Positions 47,561-60,600 of a DNA stretch of 64,000 nt are shown here, one piece after another (positions within the stretch are counted from its first letter, which is position 1; each line of letters opens with the position of its first letter). This stretch comes from Paragonimus westermani (taxonomy: Eukaryota; Platyhelminthes; Trematoda; Plagiorchiida; Troglotrematidae). The DNA lies in NCBI GenBank assembly GCA_008508345.1, contig QNGE01002651.1, positions 1 to 64,000 of the forward strand, written 5' to 3'. The notes beneath the pieces are model-generated. The model did no database searches. It was not told the origin of the DNA and saw only the letters and a program-made list of their open reading frames with translations. The position numbers were made by a program, and so were the translations under genes.

Positions 47561-47673
47561 CAATAGATTCGCTGTTTTTTATCCCATCTTCCTGACTGTA
47601 TCTTCACTTTTCTCTTATCTAGTTCATTCATCGTTTGATTTCGCGAACTTTCGATAAGCAGTATCTATTTAAC

Positions 47674-48060
47674 CTATTCGGTAGATTGCATTTTCTGTTC
47701 AAGACTGCACCTGTTAAGGTGTGCAATTTTTTTTCTAACCGTTGGGCTGTGTTCACTGGAGCACACTTTCTCGTGGTTGTCTGATGATTCCGGTGTTCCA
47801 TTTGTTAAAAAATCTTCAGTGTAATTTATCGGTTTGCTAAGATAATACACGAGTTTTCTCAGTTTTTTCATCATAACGTTAACCTTAGGAGCTGTCTCAC
47901 AAGTCGAACTCGGAAACTGTTTGGGTTTGTTTTTCTCGTTTAATAATTTCGACAGGAGGGCTCTTCTGACGTTCGTGGGAACAACGCTCAAGTCAGCATG
48001 GGTACTGATGAGGTTGCTAATGTTACCGCCGTGGCATGAATGCCAGTCATTGTTTCCTTC
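47674..48060 (-). CDS. Unrecognised terminal exon, convergent with the Rif1-like gene
   Basis: A 131-codon frame on the minus strand. It has no proper ATG start, and an in-frame stop lies just upstream, so it must begin at a splice acceptor, perhaps near 48,058 or lower. The protein is polar with a basic cluster (MKKLRKLVYYLSKP) and serine-rich acidic stretches (TPESSDNHEKVCSSEHSP). I do not recognise it. The downstream AATAAA supports a real 3' end. It could also be a chance frame in flank sequence. Confidence 0.35.
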   Translation of the reverse strand, partial: EGNNDWHSCHGGNISNLISTHADLSVVPTNVRRALLSKLLNEKNKPKQFPSSTCETAPKVNVMMKKLRKLVYYLSKPINYTEDFLTNGTPESSDNHEKVCSSEHSPTVRKKIAHLNRCSLEQKMQSTE

Positions 48061-48211
48061 ATTAAGCACGAGTTAGTTCAACTGAAATAAGGCTGAATTT
48101 CAATCATAATGTCGTTTGGGTTCACTCTTCCTCACTTCGTATCTGCACAGCCTGGCACCGTCTGTTTATTGTTAAGCTTGTTAATTTGGAAAGAACCCAT
48201 TTACGGAGATC

Positions 48212-48295
48212 GGTTTCGGTTGGACTCGAACCAGCAACAAAAACATCCCCCGAAACTGGACAAACGTCTACCAGCTGAACTGTGCTACCGACGGC
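48212..48295 (-). repeat. tRNA-derived SINE-like sequence
   Basis: On the minus strand an A-box-like TAGCACAGTTCAGCTGG (within 48,269-48,288) is followed by a B box GGTTCGAGTCC (48,222-48,232). This spacing fits an RNA polymerase III promoter. No proper anticodon stem or acceptor pairing is seen, so it is more likely a SINE head or tRNA pseudogene than a working tRNA. Confidence 0.45.
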
Positions 48296-51200
48296 GTTAA
48301 CGCACGCCTCACCAGATGGACGATTAAACTGCCAACCGATCTTTTGATACACGTCATATCATTTTGTGGCCTGGACAATATCAACAATCACAGCAGTTGT
48401 CCCTAAATAGTTCAGACTGAACGCCACATCTCCTTGTGATGTAACCTTTCAAATTGCTTGGATCTGCCTAGAATGCCTAATTGCAAACACGTCCCTGAAA
48501 AGATTACATAACTGAAGCCTGTCTGGTGATACAAGGTATTTCAGCGTCCGCTTCTTGCTTTCAACACTACTCTGAAGCAGACAACTCCGTAATACACAGA
48601 ATGGTGGACAGAAATTTTCCAGCATAATCCTGGATTACGATGAACAAGCGGACTGATGCTAGAGCCGCAAACGACAGTAGTGTTCAACTTGTTTAAGTTC
48701 ATATCTGGAAGTGAAAATGCACTATTGGTTAACTTGCGAAGTTTCAGCAAACAGTAACCCTAGTGTTCAGCACCAACATGGAAAACAGTTGTTTCAGCCT
48801 ATAAGAGAAAGTTACCGATGCATTTGTGCGACCTTTATACAAAGATCAAGTGGATAAATGCCTAGACTACCATCTGGACACTTAATCGTAGACAGTGTGT
48901 TCGAATCTCTAGCATACGTGGTATTGGCGATGCCCCAAAAATCGAAATCGTGGTCACTGGGCCCAACCACCTGCCATTCGCCTGTTGATGTGGAGCACCA
49001 CAAATTGTCCAGACCTAGATCCGTCCATTCCTCTGTCTCCTGTCACATGGTCATGCTTTCTATCCATTCGACTCCTAGGTTGATACACTGAATCAACCAT
49101 TCGGATCATTTTTATCTCCTTAGCTCACCCTACAGTCTCGAAAGACAATCAAAGTGAGACACCACTGGGTATTAGGCTGCGACTAGTACGTTTACACACA
49201 AAACACTCCGGTTGACCAGACAGCATATATCTTTTGTATTTCAAAGCAAACAGCCAAATGCATGCAAAAAGCGTTTCACTCGTCGAACAAGTCACCACGC
49301 AGGTGTTTAGGTGTATTAAATCAGAATACGCTCTGGTTAGAACACACCTTAAAACGCATCTTGCTGTTATGAAGGACGACAGAGTTGCTTCCAACTGATC
49401 GTTCAAGTGCTTTCAAGCAATAGCTTATTTGCGAACGGCCTTATTGAGTGTTTGTTGTACATCGCAGGCTAACTACAACGAATACCCATTATGGACGTAC
49501 ATCCCAGACATTCTCATGGTCTTCAGCGAACAGTATTCTTCAGCTAACCTAAGCCGAGGTAGCCGATTCCAATAGCCTTCAGAGGAAAACCTTGGACAGT
49601 CCCACGATCTCACGAAGCAAACACGTTGTCGAGTGCGTCAGACATCACATCTTGCACGATCGGACTAGTGTTAATGAACGTTCAGAAGCTTTTGCTTATA
49701 ACGCTCAGATCGCATCGAGAAGACAAATAGCATTGTGTGATACTCGGAATTAGGGACTTCGAATAGCCCTAGGAGTCGTACTTAAATTGAAACCTCCCAC
49801 GCATGTAATAAGAAGACCTGGTACTGGTAACAGTAAGCAATTGTTATTCATGAATTGTGACGCCGAATTTATATATGTACAACAGTACTAAAAAATCACA
49901 GCTGATCTCATTAGCACATGCAACATCATAAACTGCATGTTAATTGGTGGAATACGGAACAGATGAATTGGCGAATAACGGAAGGCACAACACTAAGACC
50001 GTTCGTCCAATCCTGATGTTGTATCTTTAACGCGATATTTGGATTGGCCGTTTGTCAGATCTTCTGTTGTGTCGGGGTTTCGACAATCGATGAATCGAGA
50101 TTTCCACCACACATTGCCTTTTTAATTCCGATCAGTTGCCTTATGGTAACTTGTCGAGCTCAGAAATGCTCAGTTTGCTTGTTGGCAGATTGAACACTGT
50201 TCACACCTAATCATGGCTTTCGCGTTCAGATAGACTTTACGATAGGCCCTTTTCGAAATGAAGCATTCGAGTCGAGTTTTGCTCTTGTTGCAGTTCGTCA
50301 GCAGTGCGCGTTCTTATCATGACTAAGATCTGAACTCCGATGGGATAGCCGTGTTGGCCAGTCACTGTATCTACTTGTTCATCACAACTTCGTGCGGACA
50401 ATTGGAGAAACGAATCAAGAACCGTTTTTTAAGGTGGCTGCGCCAATCAATGGGTTTGGCGTACAATAACCGTGCGCCAATCAACCGAACTTCGAACGCA
50501 TCGATCAAGAGATGTTTAGCACAGACCAGTTGCATGGCCGAAGTAATTTAACCACTCCGTGTGACCACGACGTATACCTAATTGAAACCGCTAAAGGTTA
50601 TTGAGGCATTATCAACTATCTGCCATACCTCTAGTGCGCCCATCACAACTTAAGTTACACTACGCCTACTTCAGGGTCAACGTAGCTTTAGCAAACCACG
50701 GGTAACCATTACTTTGTCTGATCGGTGGCCCATGTGGACGAAGGAAAACGAGTTCAGCACCTCCACCTTAAACGTTTGGATCCAGGACGTTCACCAACGA
50801 CATAATGGCAGTACGCAGTGGGAGACAGACCAACACGTCGGTCGACCAGTTGAATGGGGTCCACCAACCCTGGGCTACCAGCACACTGCGTAAGAGTGAG
50901 ACTAAGACGGCTATCTAGTTTTGAATTTCCCCAGAGTGGAATGTGGATTCAAGCTAACAGGAGCAGTCGTATTGATCCTGCATCCCCTCTAATTATTAGG
51001 GGCCGGTAACTTACACCTTTATGATGATGGTCAGTCATGCTTGTCGTACCTTCCGTATCTGTTTGGGCCGGTGAACACTACCGTGATTCGTAGACCGTTC
51101 CCTGGAAGTTTGAAATGTACGCCTACCCACAAGAATAAACGCTTCAGCATAAATCAGCCTTCGTCCGTTAAAATTAGTGAAACCGCATTTCTTCTAGAAA

Positions 51201-52850
51201 AAGACGACGTTTATAGAAAGTATGCAGGATAGACCACTTCAGGTAAACTACAGGGGTGGGCTCAAGACCACACTCATTTTAACTGTACACAGACACTTAA
51301 TAGCTCGTGTGACACGGACTGTCGTTTTGCGGACAGTATCCAGCTCAACGTAATCATAGGCTCAGAAGGACGGGCGAGCTTACGCGAATCTCCGGTGGGT
51401 GTAAGTTTTCATTGAGAGCGACACTTCCATTCTTCGCATAGACATTGAGTTAAGTTGCAATATGCCGACTGAACATCAAAATGCATGCCGAACTTGAACC
51501 TAACTTCTATCCCTTGCACTTTCCATGCAGTAACTTGGTCAGTAAAGCTGAAACTCACAGCAAGTGTGTGATCTCAATTTAGTCAGCGTAAAACGAAAGG
51601 GGCCAGCCTCTAATTCACAGTCACTCAAAGTGAGTTATAGGCTTGACTATACCACAGTCGTCATGAGCACTATCACCTATTCCTGAATACCAGTGAAAAG
51701 TTGACAGGTGCGTACACATATGAATTCGTCAACCAAGATATACACAAACAAAAATGTAACTGAAGAAAATACAGCTCCCCATGGCAAGTGAAAAAACACG
51801 GGCATATGTTTACAAGAGTAACACATGATCGTGGAATGAAAAAATCACGGCACAGGGTGACATCACAGCGATTGGTTACGATTGATAGCATTGTGCGCGT
51901 GACATGAAGGAACTGGATCCATTAAACACTCAAGGTACATCCACCTGGATTTAGTGCGAATGTTCACTGAATCGTTTACGGACCACGCAGGTGGAATGAT
52001 AGATGAAAGCATCGACCAAGCTAGCCACTAGAATTTGACAGGGGAAAGTAGGCGTAATTTGGGGAAAAATAAAATGGCTTATTTTATGAAAGAGTGCTGT
52101 TGATAAGCATGCTCACTTTATGCGAAAATTTCGAAACCACATACATGCTGAGCACTGCCTGAAGGTTCAACAGCTAGGCAACCATAAAAAAGGGAAGAAC
52201 ACATTATGATAAGCGATTTGTCGGTCTCCGTGGGTCAGAAATAAGACCAACCCGAGACTACAGGTGTTAAGAGAGTAATCATTATTCTCAATTGACAGAA
52301 CAATTAAGCCATCTACCGAATTACAATTCTGAATCCCTCAGGTACTTAGTGTGTGGTAGTCCGCAGGTCGCTTGAAAACCGTATGTGCCAAATCACGTCG
52401 CGAAGCAAGAGTAGATAGCCGACATACATAGTGAGAACAGCGACAGTATCTGTATAGCCGTTTGGAAGTAACTCCGTGAAAAGTGGGCCGTAAAACGCAA
52501 AACCGCAGTCTTCTGAGATTGGTTCACAATCCCATAAGACGCACCACTGGCTGATGGATGCTCTTCGATGCCATTCCATCGGAACAGCATACATCAACCA
52601 TGTACTGATCGGGATGAAACACTAGGAAAAGCACGAACGCACATAGTGGATCAGCACTGCCCATCGGGCTGTTTCAATTAGGTTTCTGCTAGAGGAATGA
52701 GACGTGAATTAACAGCTCTACTCTCCTCAATGGGGCTTCGTCTAGCGAATGGTCGACTTCTGATGAGTGACGTAGGCTGCACAGATTTTTAATTATATTA
52801 AAAAGTAGCACCGCTTGAGCCGACCATAAGTTGTTTGCAGGTGCCAAAGT
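48296..52850. other. No gene or element recognised
   Basis: 4.5 kb with short frames on both strands (maximum about 85 codons) and no motif that I can assign. Confidence 0.35.
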
Positions 52851-52854
52851 GGAC

Positions 52855-52895
52855 ACTCCTGAGGAAGGCCACCCGAGGTGGTTGAAACGTAGAGT
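52855..52895 (+). ncRNA. Hammerhead ribozyme candidate, Penelope-element type
   Basis: Stem I is ACTC (52,855-52,858) with GAGT (52,892-52,895). The core CTGAGGA is at 52,859-52,865, matching CUGANGA. Stem II is CCACC/GGTGG (52,869-52,873 and 52,877-52,881) with a CGA loop and GU-extended ends. GAAA is at 52,884-52,887, then C-G and TA as the UH site. Stem III is essentially absent, as reported for hammerheads of Penelope-like elements that may act as dimers. A Penelope-like RT lies 3 kb downstream on the same strand. Confidence 0.5.
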
Positions 52896-53058
52896 ATTAC
52901 AACTTGCTCGTAACGTTGTGTTATTCCCAATCTGTTTATCATGAACACTGTCAACTTATAGCAAGTTGAACGCACCTCCATGTTTGTGCGCCTCATTGTC
53001 TTCTTCCTAAGGGATTGCGAACCTAGGTTCGGTTCAGTTTAACCCGTACATGGCAGGT

Positions 53059-53283
53059 CATATTGTGGTGGACTGTCAGGCCGGAGGTGCGAGTTTTCGA
53101 ACGCTCGGCCGAATACCTCAACGTGGGGGGAGGTACGTTCGAAAACCTGCCGCGATCGGATCAAGAACAACGTGCGCGACCGGATGAGTCATCGCTCGAC
53201 TGGATCGGNCCCCCCCCACGTTGAGGTATTCGGCCGAGCGTTCGAAAACTCGCACCTCCGGCCTGACAGTCCACCACAATATG
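53059..53283. repeat. 72-bp inverted repeat around a single N
   Basis: 53,059-53,130 is the reverse complement of about 53,212-53,283. The 80-bp loop contains one N (53,209) followed directly by a C8 run. The repeat is exact by eye. The N at the start of the second arm suggests a contig join rather than a natural hairpin. Confidence 0.8.
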
Positions 53284-55835
53284 TACTGGGAACGAGCGCC
53301 TGATATATCTATCTGCTATCAACCAGTAGACATTTATATGAGTCAGTCAGTCATGCCTGTGTCTGATACGGCTGAACTTTCTACTTGTTGTCCGATGCAC
53401 AGGCGATGACATGACATCTAAGTCTACATAAGGAAGAATAGATGAGTAAAGTTTAGACGACATGACATGGAAGGTATGTAATTAGCCACATCACCACTAT
53501 GCTGTTTGAAAGATGAGGACATGCAGTCCGAGACGCGTAAATGAGTTGCAATGTATGACCACTAAATTGGTCAAATTGATGTGTGGTTGGAAATGCGGGA
53601 TGATTAACCAACAAGAAACCTACGAAAAATTACCGCCTAAACATCGTTGAGTAAGTCCGTAATCTAAGAGCACGCTAGCGAATTACTTAATCTTTGGTGA
53701 CGGAAACAGGCAACTAACTTCATGTCTTCAAGGATCATATGAGCGTAACGAAAAAACAAACGTGTCGTTATTAATAACAAAATCTTTTAGATTTTAGAAG
53801 ATATGGAACATCACCCCAATGCCGTCATAATTTCCATTTGTATCTGCTTCTGAGGAATACAACCAAGCAGCGTCTTAAGAAGTCAGTACTGGTCAGATTC
53901 AATTAGCAGTATGCACAAGATTCCCCCACAAGGAAACGCAAAACAAGAACCGTAACCATTGTCATTAGTCAGCCAGCTTCCTGAAAGCTCTGCGAGATCA
54001 AACCGAACCATAAACTTCGCAGTCAGGAAATACCTGGCGAACTACTCAGGTTTCGATTCAAAATAAAATTTGACGGCACATTGAAAATTTGCTCACCGGT
54101 GAATACACCGCCGATAATTGCACATGTGTTGGTCAGAAAATGCATAAACGACCTGGAAAACAGAAATATGCGGAATAGGAAAAGGCGATTACTGTCTTGA
54201 AGGCATACGCTTTATTGCTGCAAGACAGCTAAGAACAGTGCATGGTTAACCATATTATGGAGTTAAACTACTCACACCAGACATCACTCAACGCTATTTC
54301 CAAATGATCACTTCATGTACATTAAATATTTTCTCCCGTATGATGCAGTAAGGCGCGTGGCTTCAGGTCCAACTACGGCGCACATGTGGCAATCCTTCAT
54401 AGCACCAGTATTGGCTAGACCAATGGATAGTGCTTGAACAACAGATAAATGAAAACCATACAGACCGTCATCCATCACTGTTCGTGAAATTCCTCGATGA
54501 AACTGCGCATACTGATTGTTTAACTGGTTTTTTTTGAAATAATGGATTCACAGGCCACCAGCCGGTTTCCGGAAATCCCTAGTTAGACTTTTACTTTGGC
54601 AAGTGAAAGTACAAGACATCATATCGGAAACAAAGAAGTAGATTTCTGATTGCACACTGATATTCTACACACGAATGGGCTTGTACCTCTCTGGTTACGA
54701 AAGCTCCGTGGAAAGGTTCAACATAAGGACAGGGGTAATTGTTGACATGCACACAGTAAAAACATTATGCACGTCAAAATGGGTGATTTATGAATAGTAT
54801 AATCCGAATCAAACAAATTGAAACATGCACATCAAGCCATGCTTCGGGTGGTATTTACACTAAGGGAATCAGTTCCGCTCTAAAGGCTCTGATGCCATTT
54901 TACGCTGCCATCATACTCACACGAGAAAAATTGGAATAACCGAGACTTAAATCCGTGACCGTATAATTGGCAGGATGCCGTTACGGTAGCCATAGTAAGC
55001 CGGAATAAACGCATCCGACGCCAAATGTTGCGTGGATGAACCTCCACACGTTACGAACACTAAAAAAAACCACTTAATGCACCGGAAGTTGCCCTCGACA
55101 GGAGTGTGCTTATCCTGACGACACGCTGAGGAAGATCAAGTATTTTAACTAAGGTCCGATTTATCACGGCAAAAAAAATTGCACGGTACTGAATCTTCAC
55201 AGCGCTGAACTGCTTTCTGTTCACACTGACCAGAGTTGGACATATGTCGATGAACCTGTCGAAAACAAGCCCTGGATAATGTGACTAAATGCGCCAGACC
55301 TCAAGGCGACCATGGATTCGCCACTGCACAGCATCATACAAAACAGTACGAACAAAATACACGCAGCCTTCTTAGATGTCGCAACTTTCAAAATGCTCTC
55401 ATATTTCGGTTGCGCCAATTCCATCCTAGGCAAGTATATCCGCGTTTTGCAGACTCAACATGTAAAAGCTCAGAAACGAGCTGAGTAGTGGATGGCTTGT
55501 GGTTATCGAACAAGCGCCATCTAATCTTGTCCAGTCAAACGACTTGACGTTGACGCCATTGATTTCCACGTGCACGATTGTTGGATGTTCCCTTGGTGAC
55601 TGTTTATGGGTTCCGTAAGTGAGCCATAAACTTAGGCCACTCGGTGGTGTGGACGAACATTTCTAATCGTGGAAGAACGATTAAAAAAAGGTGACGGCGA
55701 ACACTGTTGACGAAACTGTTGTGATGAGCAGGAGTATGTGGAGAAAATGAACGTCATTCTTTCAGGTAACACAAAGTTCCTACCGGACAGCCAACCGAAC
55801 AACATACTGCTAATGGAGAAACATATTTACGTGAG
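53284..55835. other. No confident gene; possible upstream part of the Penelope-like element
   Basis: Many stops in all frames. The stretch before 55,836 may hold the decayed N-terminal part of the Penelope-like ORF. Confidence 0.3.
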
Positions 55836-57180
55836 TTGCAGACTTTGCTTTCACATGGGCACATAAACGAAATCCGTATAAGTGTATGACGTCTATTAGT
55901 AGCACAGCCCCGCAGTTATACGGTTTACCAAAGATCCGCAAACACCATTACGGCCAATTCTTGACTGCGGGTTCGCCTTATCACAAACCGACCAAGTAGT
56001 TGGTGGGTGTTTTGCAGCCAGTTCGCGCGGTCACTATGAAGTTTTCTCTGAAGGACACGTCTGAGATGTGTGGTATTCTAGATAATGCTGATTTGAAAGG
56101 AAAAGTTATGTGCTCTTCTGACGTAAATTCGCTTTTCACAAATGTATCACTAAGAGAGGCAATCGATCTTGTCAGTAGCTTTACAACTTATCGACATTAT
56201 TTTGATGACATAACAGTGTTCGTACAGGATAAAGAGACAGCAGAAAAATTGTTGGATCTGCTGAACTGTTTACACCCACACCTAACGTTGTCTGAGTCTG
56301 AAAAGAAAGACACGCTCGCCTTTCTGGACATCACCATTAAGTGACGGAAGAATGGTACAGTGTATCGGTCAGTACGTCGGAAGCCCACTTAGAACGGACA
56401 ATACCTGAATTTTCAACAGTTCTCACCCACACAGCACAAACGCTCATTGGTTCGCTGTCTGTTTCACAGAGTTGAGATTTATCCCTGATACCTTGGTCTC
56501 CAATGGCTTTATTGACCTTCACAGTAGGTCGAAAGTAGTAAACCTATGAGAAACATGTTTCGAGGATACCCATGTACATCCATGCAAAGGGGATAACAGC
56601 ATGGCGCTTTTAACAGGAAGACTGCCGTAGGTCATCCAACGGACGGGCAATGCAGCCATACTGCTCTTGCTCAGTCAAACCAAGTCAGTCACAATTACTA
56701 AGACGCGGATACCAGAACTATCCACCTCACACTATAGTAACCAGCTCATCTTCAGCTGCGGTGACGTTTATATCGGCAGGACTGATCCATCCCTGAGCCT
56801 CAACACGAAGGAACACATCCCCCAATAGACTGAGGACTTGTGCTGTGGCGCGACCCCACAGAACAGCGCAAGCCGGCTTCCTCGATCGTCATGGACAGTT
56901 AAGCACCACCGATGTACTGCAATCTATTATGATGATGATAATGAGAAAACTGCTGCAGAGCGGTCACGTGGTTGATCGGACAAACGCTTTTTGTGTTTTG
57001 GTGCGTCATCACAAGCCCATCATCATTAATCACTTCGGACGCTACTCTTTTCATGCGTAACAAGTCAATCCACTGTGTGCGAAATTCGACCCTGAACCTT
57101 CGCCTGCTCTGGTCTTGACTAATGACAGACTAGTGTAGTGAGGACGGGCGGTCGCACAATACTACTTACACCACTATTCA
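55836..57180 (+). mobile_element. Penelope-like element: RT and GIY-YIG endonuclease, decayed
   Basis: The RT begins near the frame reading SSTAPQLYGLPKIRK (about 55,895-55,940). It continues in the 114-codon frame 56,000-56,344 (SLKDTSEMC, VMCSSDVNSLFTNVSLREAI, YFDDITVFVQDK, LLNCLHPHLTLSESEKKDTL, FLDITIK). After frameshifts come RKPT-NGQYLNF and HKRSLVRCLFHRVEI pieces. The endonuclease reads CGDVYIGRTDPSLSL-KEHIPQ near 56,757-56,826 and SGHVVDRTNAFCVLVRHH near 56,960-57,012. The order RT then GIY-YIG is diagnostic for Penelope-like elements. Stops and frameshifts make it inactive. Confidence 0.85.
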
Positions 57181-58422
57181 GTAGCAGCATGGATCGATAT
57201 AATTGCGGGAGAGATACGGGAAGGATCATTAGTGGGCAGCATCACGTACAATGACTTCGCCACATGACGGAACTGAGACATGGTGTCCAAAGCGACTGGA
57301 GCATCCTCAGAAGAGTGCGGTGTGCAAATGAGTGTTTCTGTACGTAGTCCCGTCGTGTGTTGGTTCCCCCCAAATAAACTCCTGTGCCACCCGACTTATG
57401 GGTTCACAACACTAGTGTGTGGATTTGCTTGATTTACGAGCTTAATTCGTTTAATATTTTTTTGAATTTCATCCCTCTCATGTGGAGCAGCTGACGAGGA
57501 CATACGAAATGGTGGTAGCATCTTGCAAACCTGGTCTGAGCTTGATATTCAAGTTATTATCGGACCTTCGGGATCACCCGTTACACATAACCGTAGCAAA
57601 CATTGTCTAGTTATTCACGTCAGGTCATCCAGAACGTAAGTGCGGATGAGGAACTAATCAGAGTGGGCGGATAATGTAAATCTGTAAGAAAAAAAGTCAC
57701 TCCAATGATTCCCATAAGCGTGAAAAACGGCAAAATATCTGTTACGTGACGATGCAGTTGGTGGTCTGCTGCAACTTGAAGGACTTAAGGTGTCGAACGG
57801 TTGGCCCGAACCGTAGAGAGGTAGATATGGCATAGATCTGTACAACGTAAGCATGTTTCGTCAGATCCTCATCTATTTCCGTAGGTTTGTGACGGAAGCA
57901 GAGACGAATCTCAAGGACGTGAACATTTTTTGGTGACACTTCCTTAAACTGGTGAGGAAACATGACAACGAAGATACTTTAAACGCTGACGAAACCACTT
58001 TGTAGCATTGCGATATACCGGAGGGGACATTGAACGCACTGCGTCTTGGTGTCTGAGTCCAAACAATAAACAAAAAGACTGGCACTGTTGTCTTGCAGTA
58101 GTAAGTGTGGATAAAACACAGCACTTAATTACCAGGCTATGTAAATGTCCGCGTGGATTCTGCGCAATGGACAAGAAGGTCCTACAAACATTCGCAGAAT
58201 GGTCAAATGACTGTATCAGTATCTCAGTGTTGGTTCGTTGTATTAAACCAGAGAGTAATAGTCCAGGGGTGCAGGATACTGCGATAAAGCTCGAAAAACA
58301 AGACAGTGGCCTGTGCGATGACTTGATGATCATCGATCTCGGGATGAAGATGGGCAAGCCGATATAAGTCCCCGTTGCGCGGACCCAGGTCGTGGATTGG
58401 CGAACCACCTTCGAAGTGACGG
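57181..58422. other. No gene recognised
   Basis: Overlapping long frames on both strands (58,008-58,367 plus; 57,944-58,537 minus, 197 codons) have no recognisable motif. Confidence 0.3.
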
Positions 58423-60600
58423 CTAACTGCGAATAACGGCGGATAAGCAGTCGCGGAAAATGAGCGGTAGTACTACCAGGAAGTGGTAGATTCACTGTTG
58501 GCAGCTGGGCCTCATACAAAATGCCACAAAGGCTCACTGGTGGTACTACAGTATGGCGTACGTCACCCGGTCAATGAAAGGTGTCAGACGCCCAAACAGT
58601 AGTCCAGGGGATCCCGTCTGGTGACCTGTCCGTAAGGCTTACGGGCGTTTTCAGGCTCTGTCAATAAGGGTCGGACCCTGTGAAAAGCAAACGAATCACT
58701 AGTCATCACCGGGTGCAATCGGTACGTAAGAAATACCAGACATCTTGAATGGCTGGATCACATTTAATGGGTGTATTGACGAATTTGGTCACCAGCACCC
58801 GACAACGAGAAGCATCCGTCGTGACAGCCCTGTTGACCTTGGACGTCCTAGCTGGACAGATGTATCAGACCGGACCTGCCTTCCTTGGTGAATCTTCGGA
58901 CTGCGGTGCTGCTTCCGTCTCAACCTCATGTAGGGTGCACTATGCCATCTGGATAGAAGGATCCAATTTGAAGAGCATATGAACCGAACCACTACCGGTA
59001 ACCGGGACCCGATCGGCTGAGAACTTCGTGCTTTACCCAGCTGCCATGTAGGTTAGGTTCCTTTCGAACCAGTAGTTCCGGGTGAGGCCTATCAAGCGAA
59101 CCCCTTTTTTCAGCACGGGCAAACGAGAAGTATTCTGCCTGGCATCTATAAACCCATGAAAGTATGGTGATTGCAAATCTTGTCTTACATTCCTATCTCA
59201 ACTGTTTTGTCGAGGTATCAGTGGTCGGTTTTGCCTCAGTGTCGCATTATATCGTACTAAACCGACCGATCTCATTTACACCCTTTCGTTAAATAACTGT
59301 TCGCTTGTAAACCTCCCCTTTTCCAAGCTCGCTTTCAGGCACACAGACACACACATCAGCAAACTGCCTCATTCGACGCTCGCGACGGAAATCACAGCCA
59401 AAATCATAAGGCGTCAAAAACCGACGTTCCTTTGTATGGAGAACACAAACCCCTACGCACCCCCACCCGAACACCATTTAAGCTTGCCAACTTCAATGTA
59501 CGAACACTTATATAAACACGTCAACAGGTAGCTGTTGTACGTATTTTGAGGGCCCTCGACACCGATGTCTGTTATTTTGTTGAAACACGGATTCACGATT
59601 CCAGCTCGGCGCCACACCTTCAAACTCCCTCAGCCGCTTCACTGAACATGCACAATGTGCGCTTGTCTGGAGACCCCGCGGTCCACGACACCGACCAAGT
59701 CGGTGTTGGAATTGCTCTAAGCGTAAACGCAGGGAAGGCGCTGCTTGATTACATTCCCGCCAAAAGCTGCGTCTGCGCCGTCAGACTCGAAGGTATGGTG
59801 AGAGCGTCGAGAGGCGCCCACCAAAACCGCTATCTGTTTGTTGTTGTGGCATATGCCCTACAGACTGTAGTCCAGGCGCAGTCCAACGTGATTTTTATTA
59901 TCACCTCACTAACCTTCTACACATCGTGCGGCGCACGGACATTGTAGTACTGGTTGGGGACTTGAACGTCCAAGCAGGCAGACTGGCTAAGTGTTAAGGA
60001 GGCCTACACTCTTTTGGTACTCGTCAGACAACGGCAAACGTTTGTTGCAGCTCTGTGCTGATGACGTGTTTTGGCATGTACTAATTTCCAACGTTCTAGG
60101 TGTCACTGCGCCACCTGGCGACTTCCATCGCCCAGTCATAAGTGAACAACCAGTGCCCATATGGCCGTCAGCCATCGGTGCAAGTTAATCTGGAGCACCT
60201 TTCCGAATTCCGATCGCGCATTGGTATGTTCAAAGTTCCCTCGGCACTTTGGTGCAAGGTCACTTCGTCGTCCACCACAAGATGAAGTATCTAAACTAAG
60301 AAGGATATAGGAGCTTTACACTTACAATAGCGTGCTTGACTCTAATTTAGGACCTCACCCACCAAAGGACATTGGAGACGTACGGCATTTAATGGGTTAG
60401 TATGGCACTACCGGGTGTGACAATACTGTTCGTTTAGCTGCCAACCGCTGGGTTTGTATGCAACCGCTAGAACTTCTTGACACTAGCCTGAAGATTCTAT
60501 CCAACAGTGACTACAATTCAGTTTGCAAGGCCACTCGTCTGGAAATCTGGAGACAACTAAAGGAGGATTGCAAGCTCTAGAGGACACAAAGTTTTATCCA
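58423..60600 (+). mobile_element. LINE family B, 5' half, decayed
   Basis: Shares 5' UTR blocks with 16.1 kb. The endonuclease frame at 59,546-59,947 reads RALDTDVCYFVETRIHDSSS, then DQVGVGIALSVNAGKALLDY and CAVRLEGMVRAS. The shared GCAGCTCTGTGCTGATGA block follows at about 60,047, then the ELLD linker at about 60,470-60,580. The RT is missing, so this copy is cut at its 3' side. Confidence 0.75.

Noticed and set aside
55115..55150. CGCTGAGGAAGATC resembling a Penelope hammerhead core
   Set aside because: No GAAA element or stem II follows.
57944..58537. 197-codon minus-strand frame
   Set aside because: A 119-codon frame overlaps it on the plus strand, no family motif is seen, and it adjoins LINE debris.
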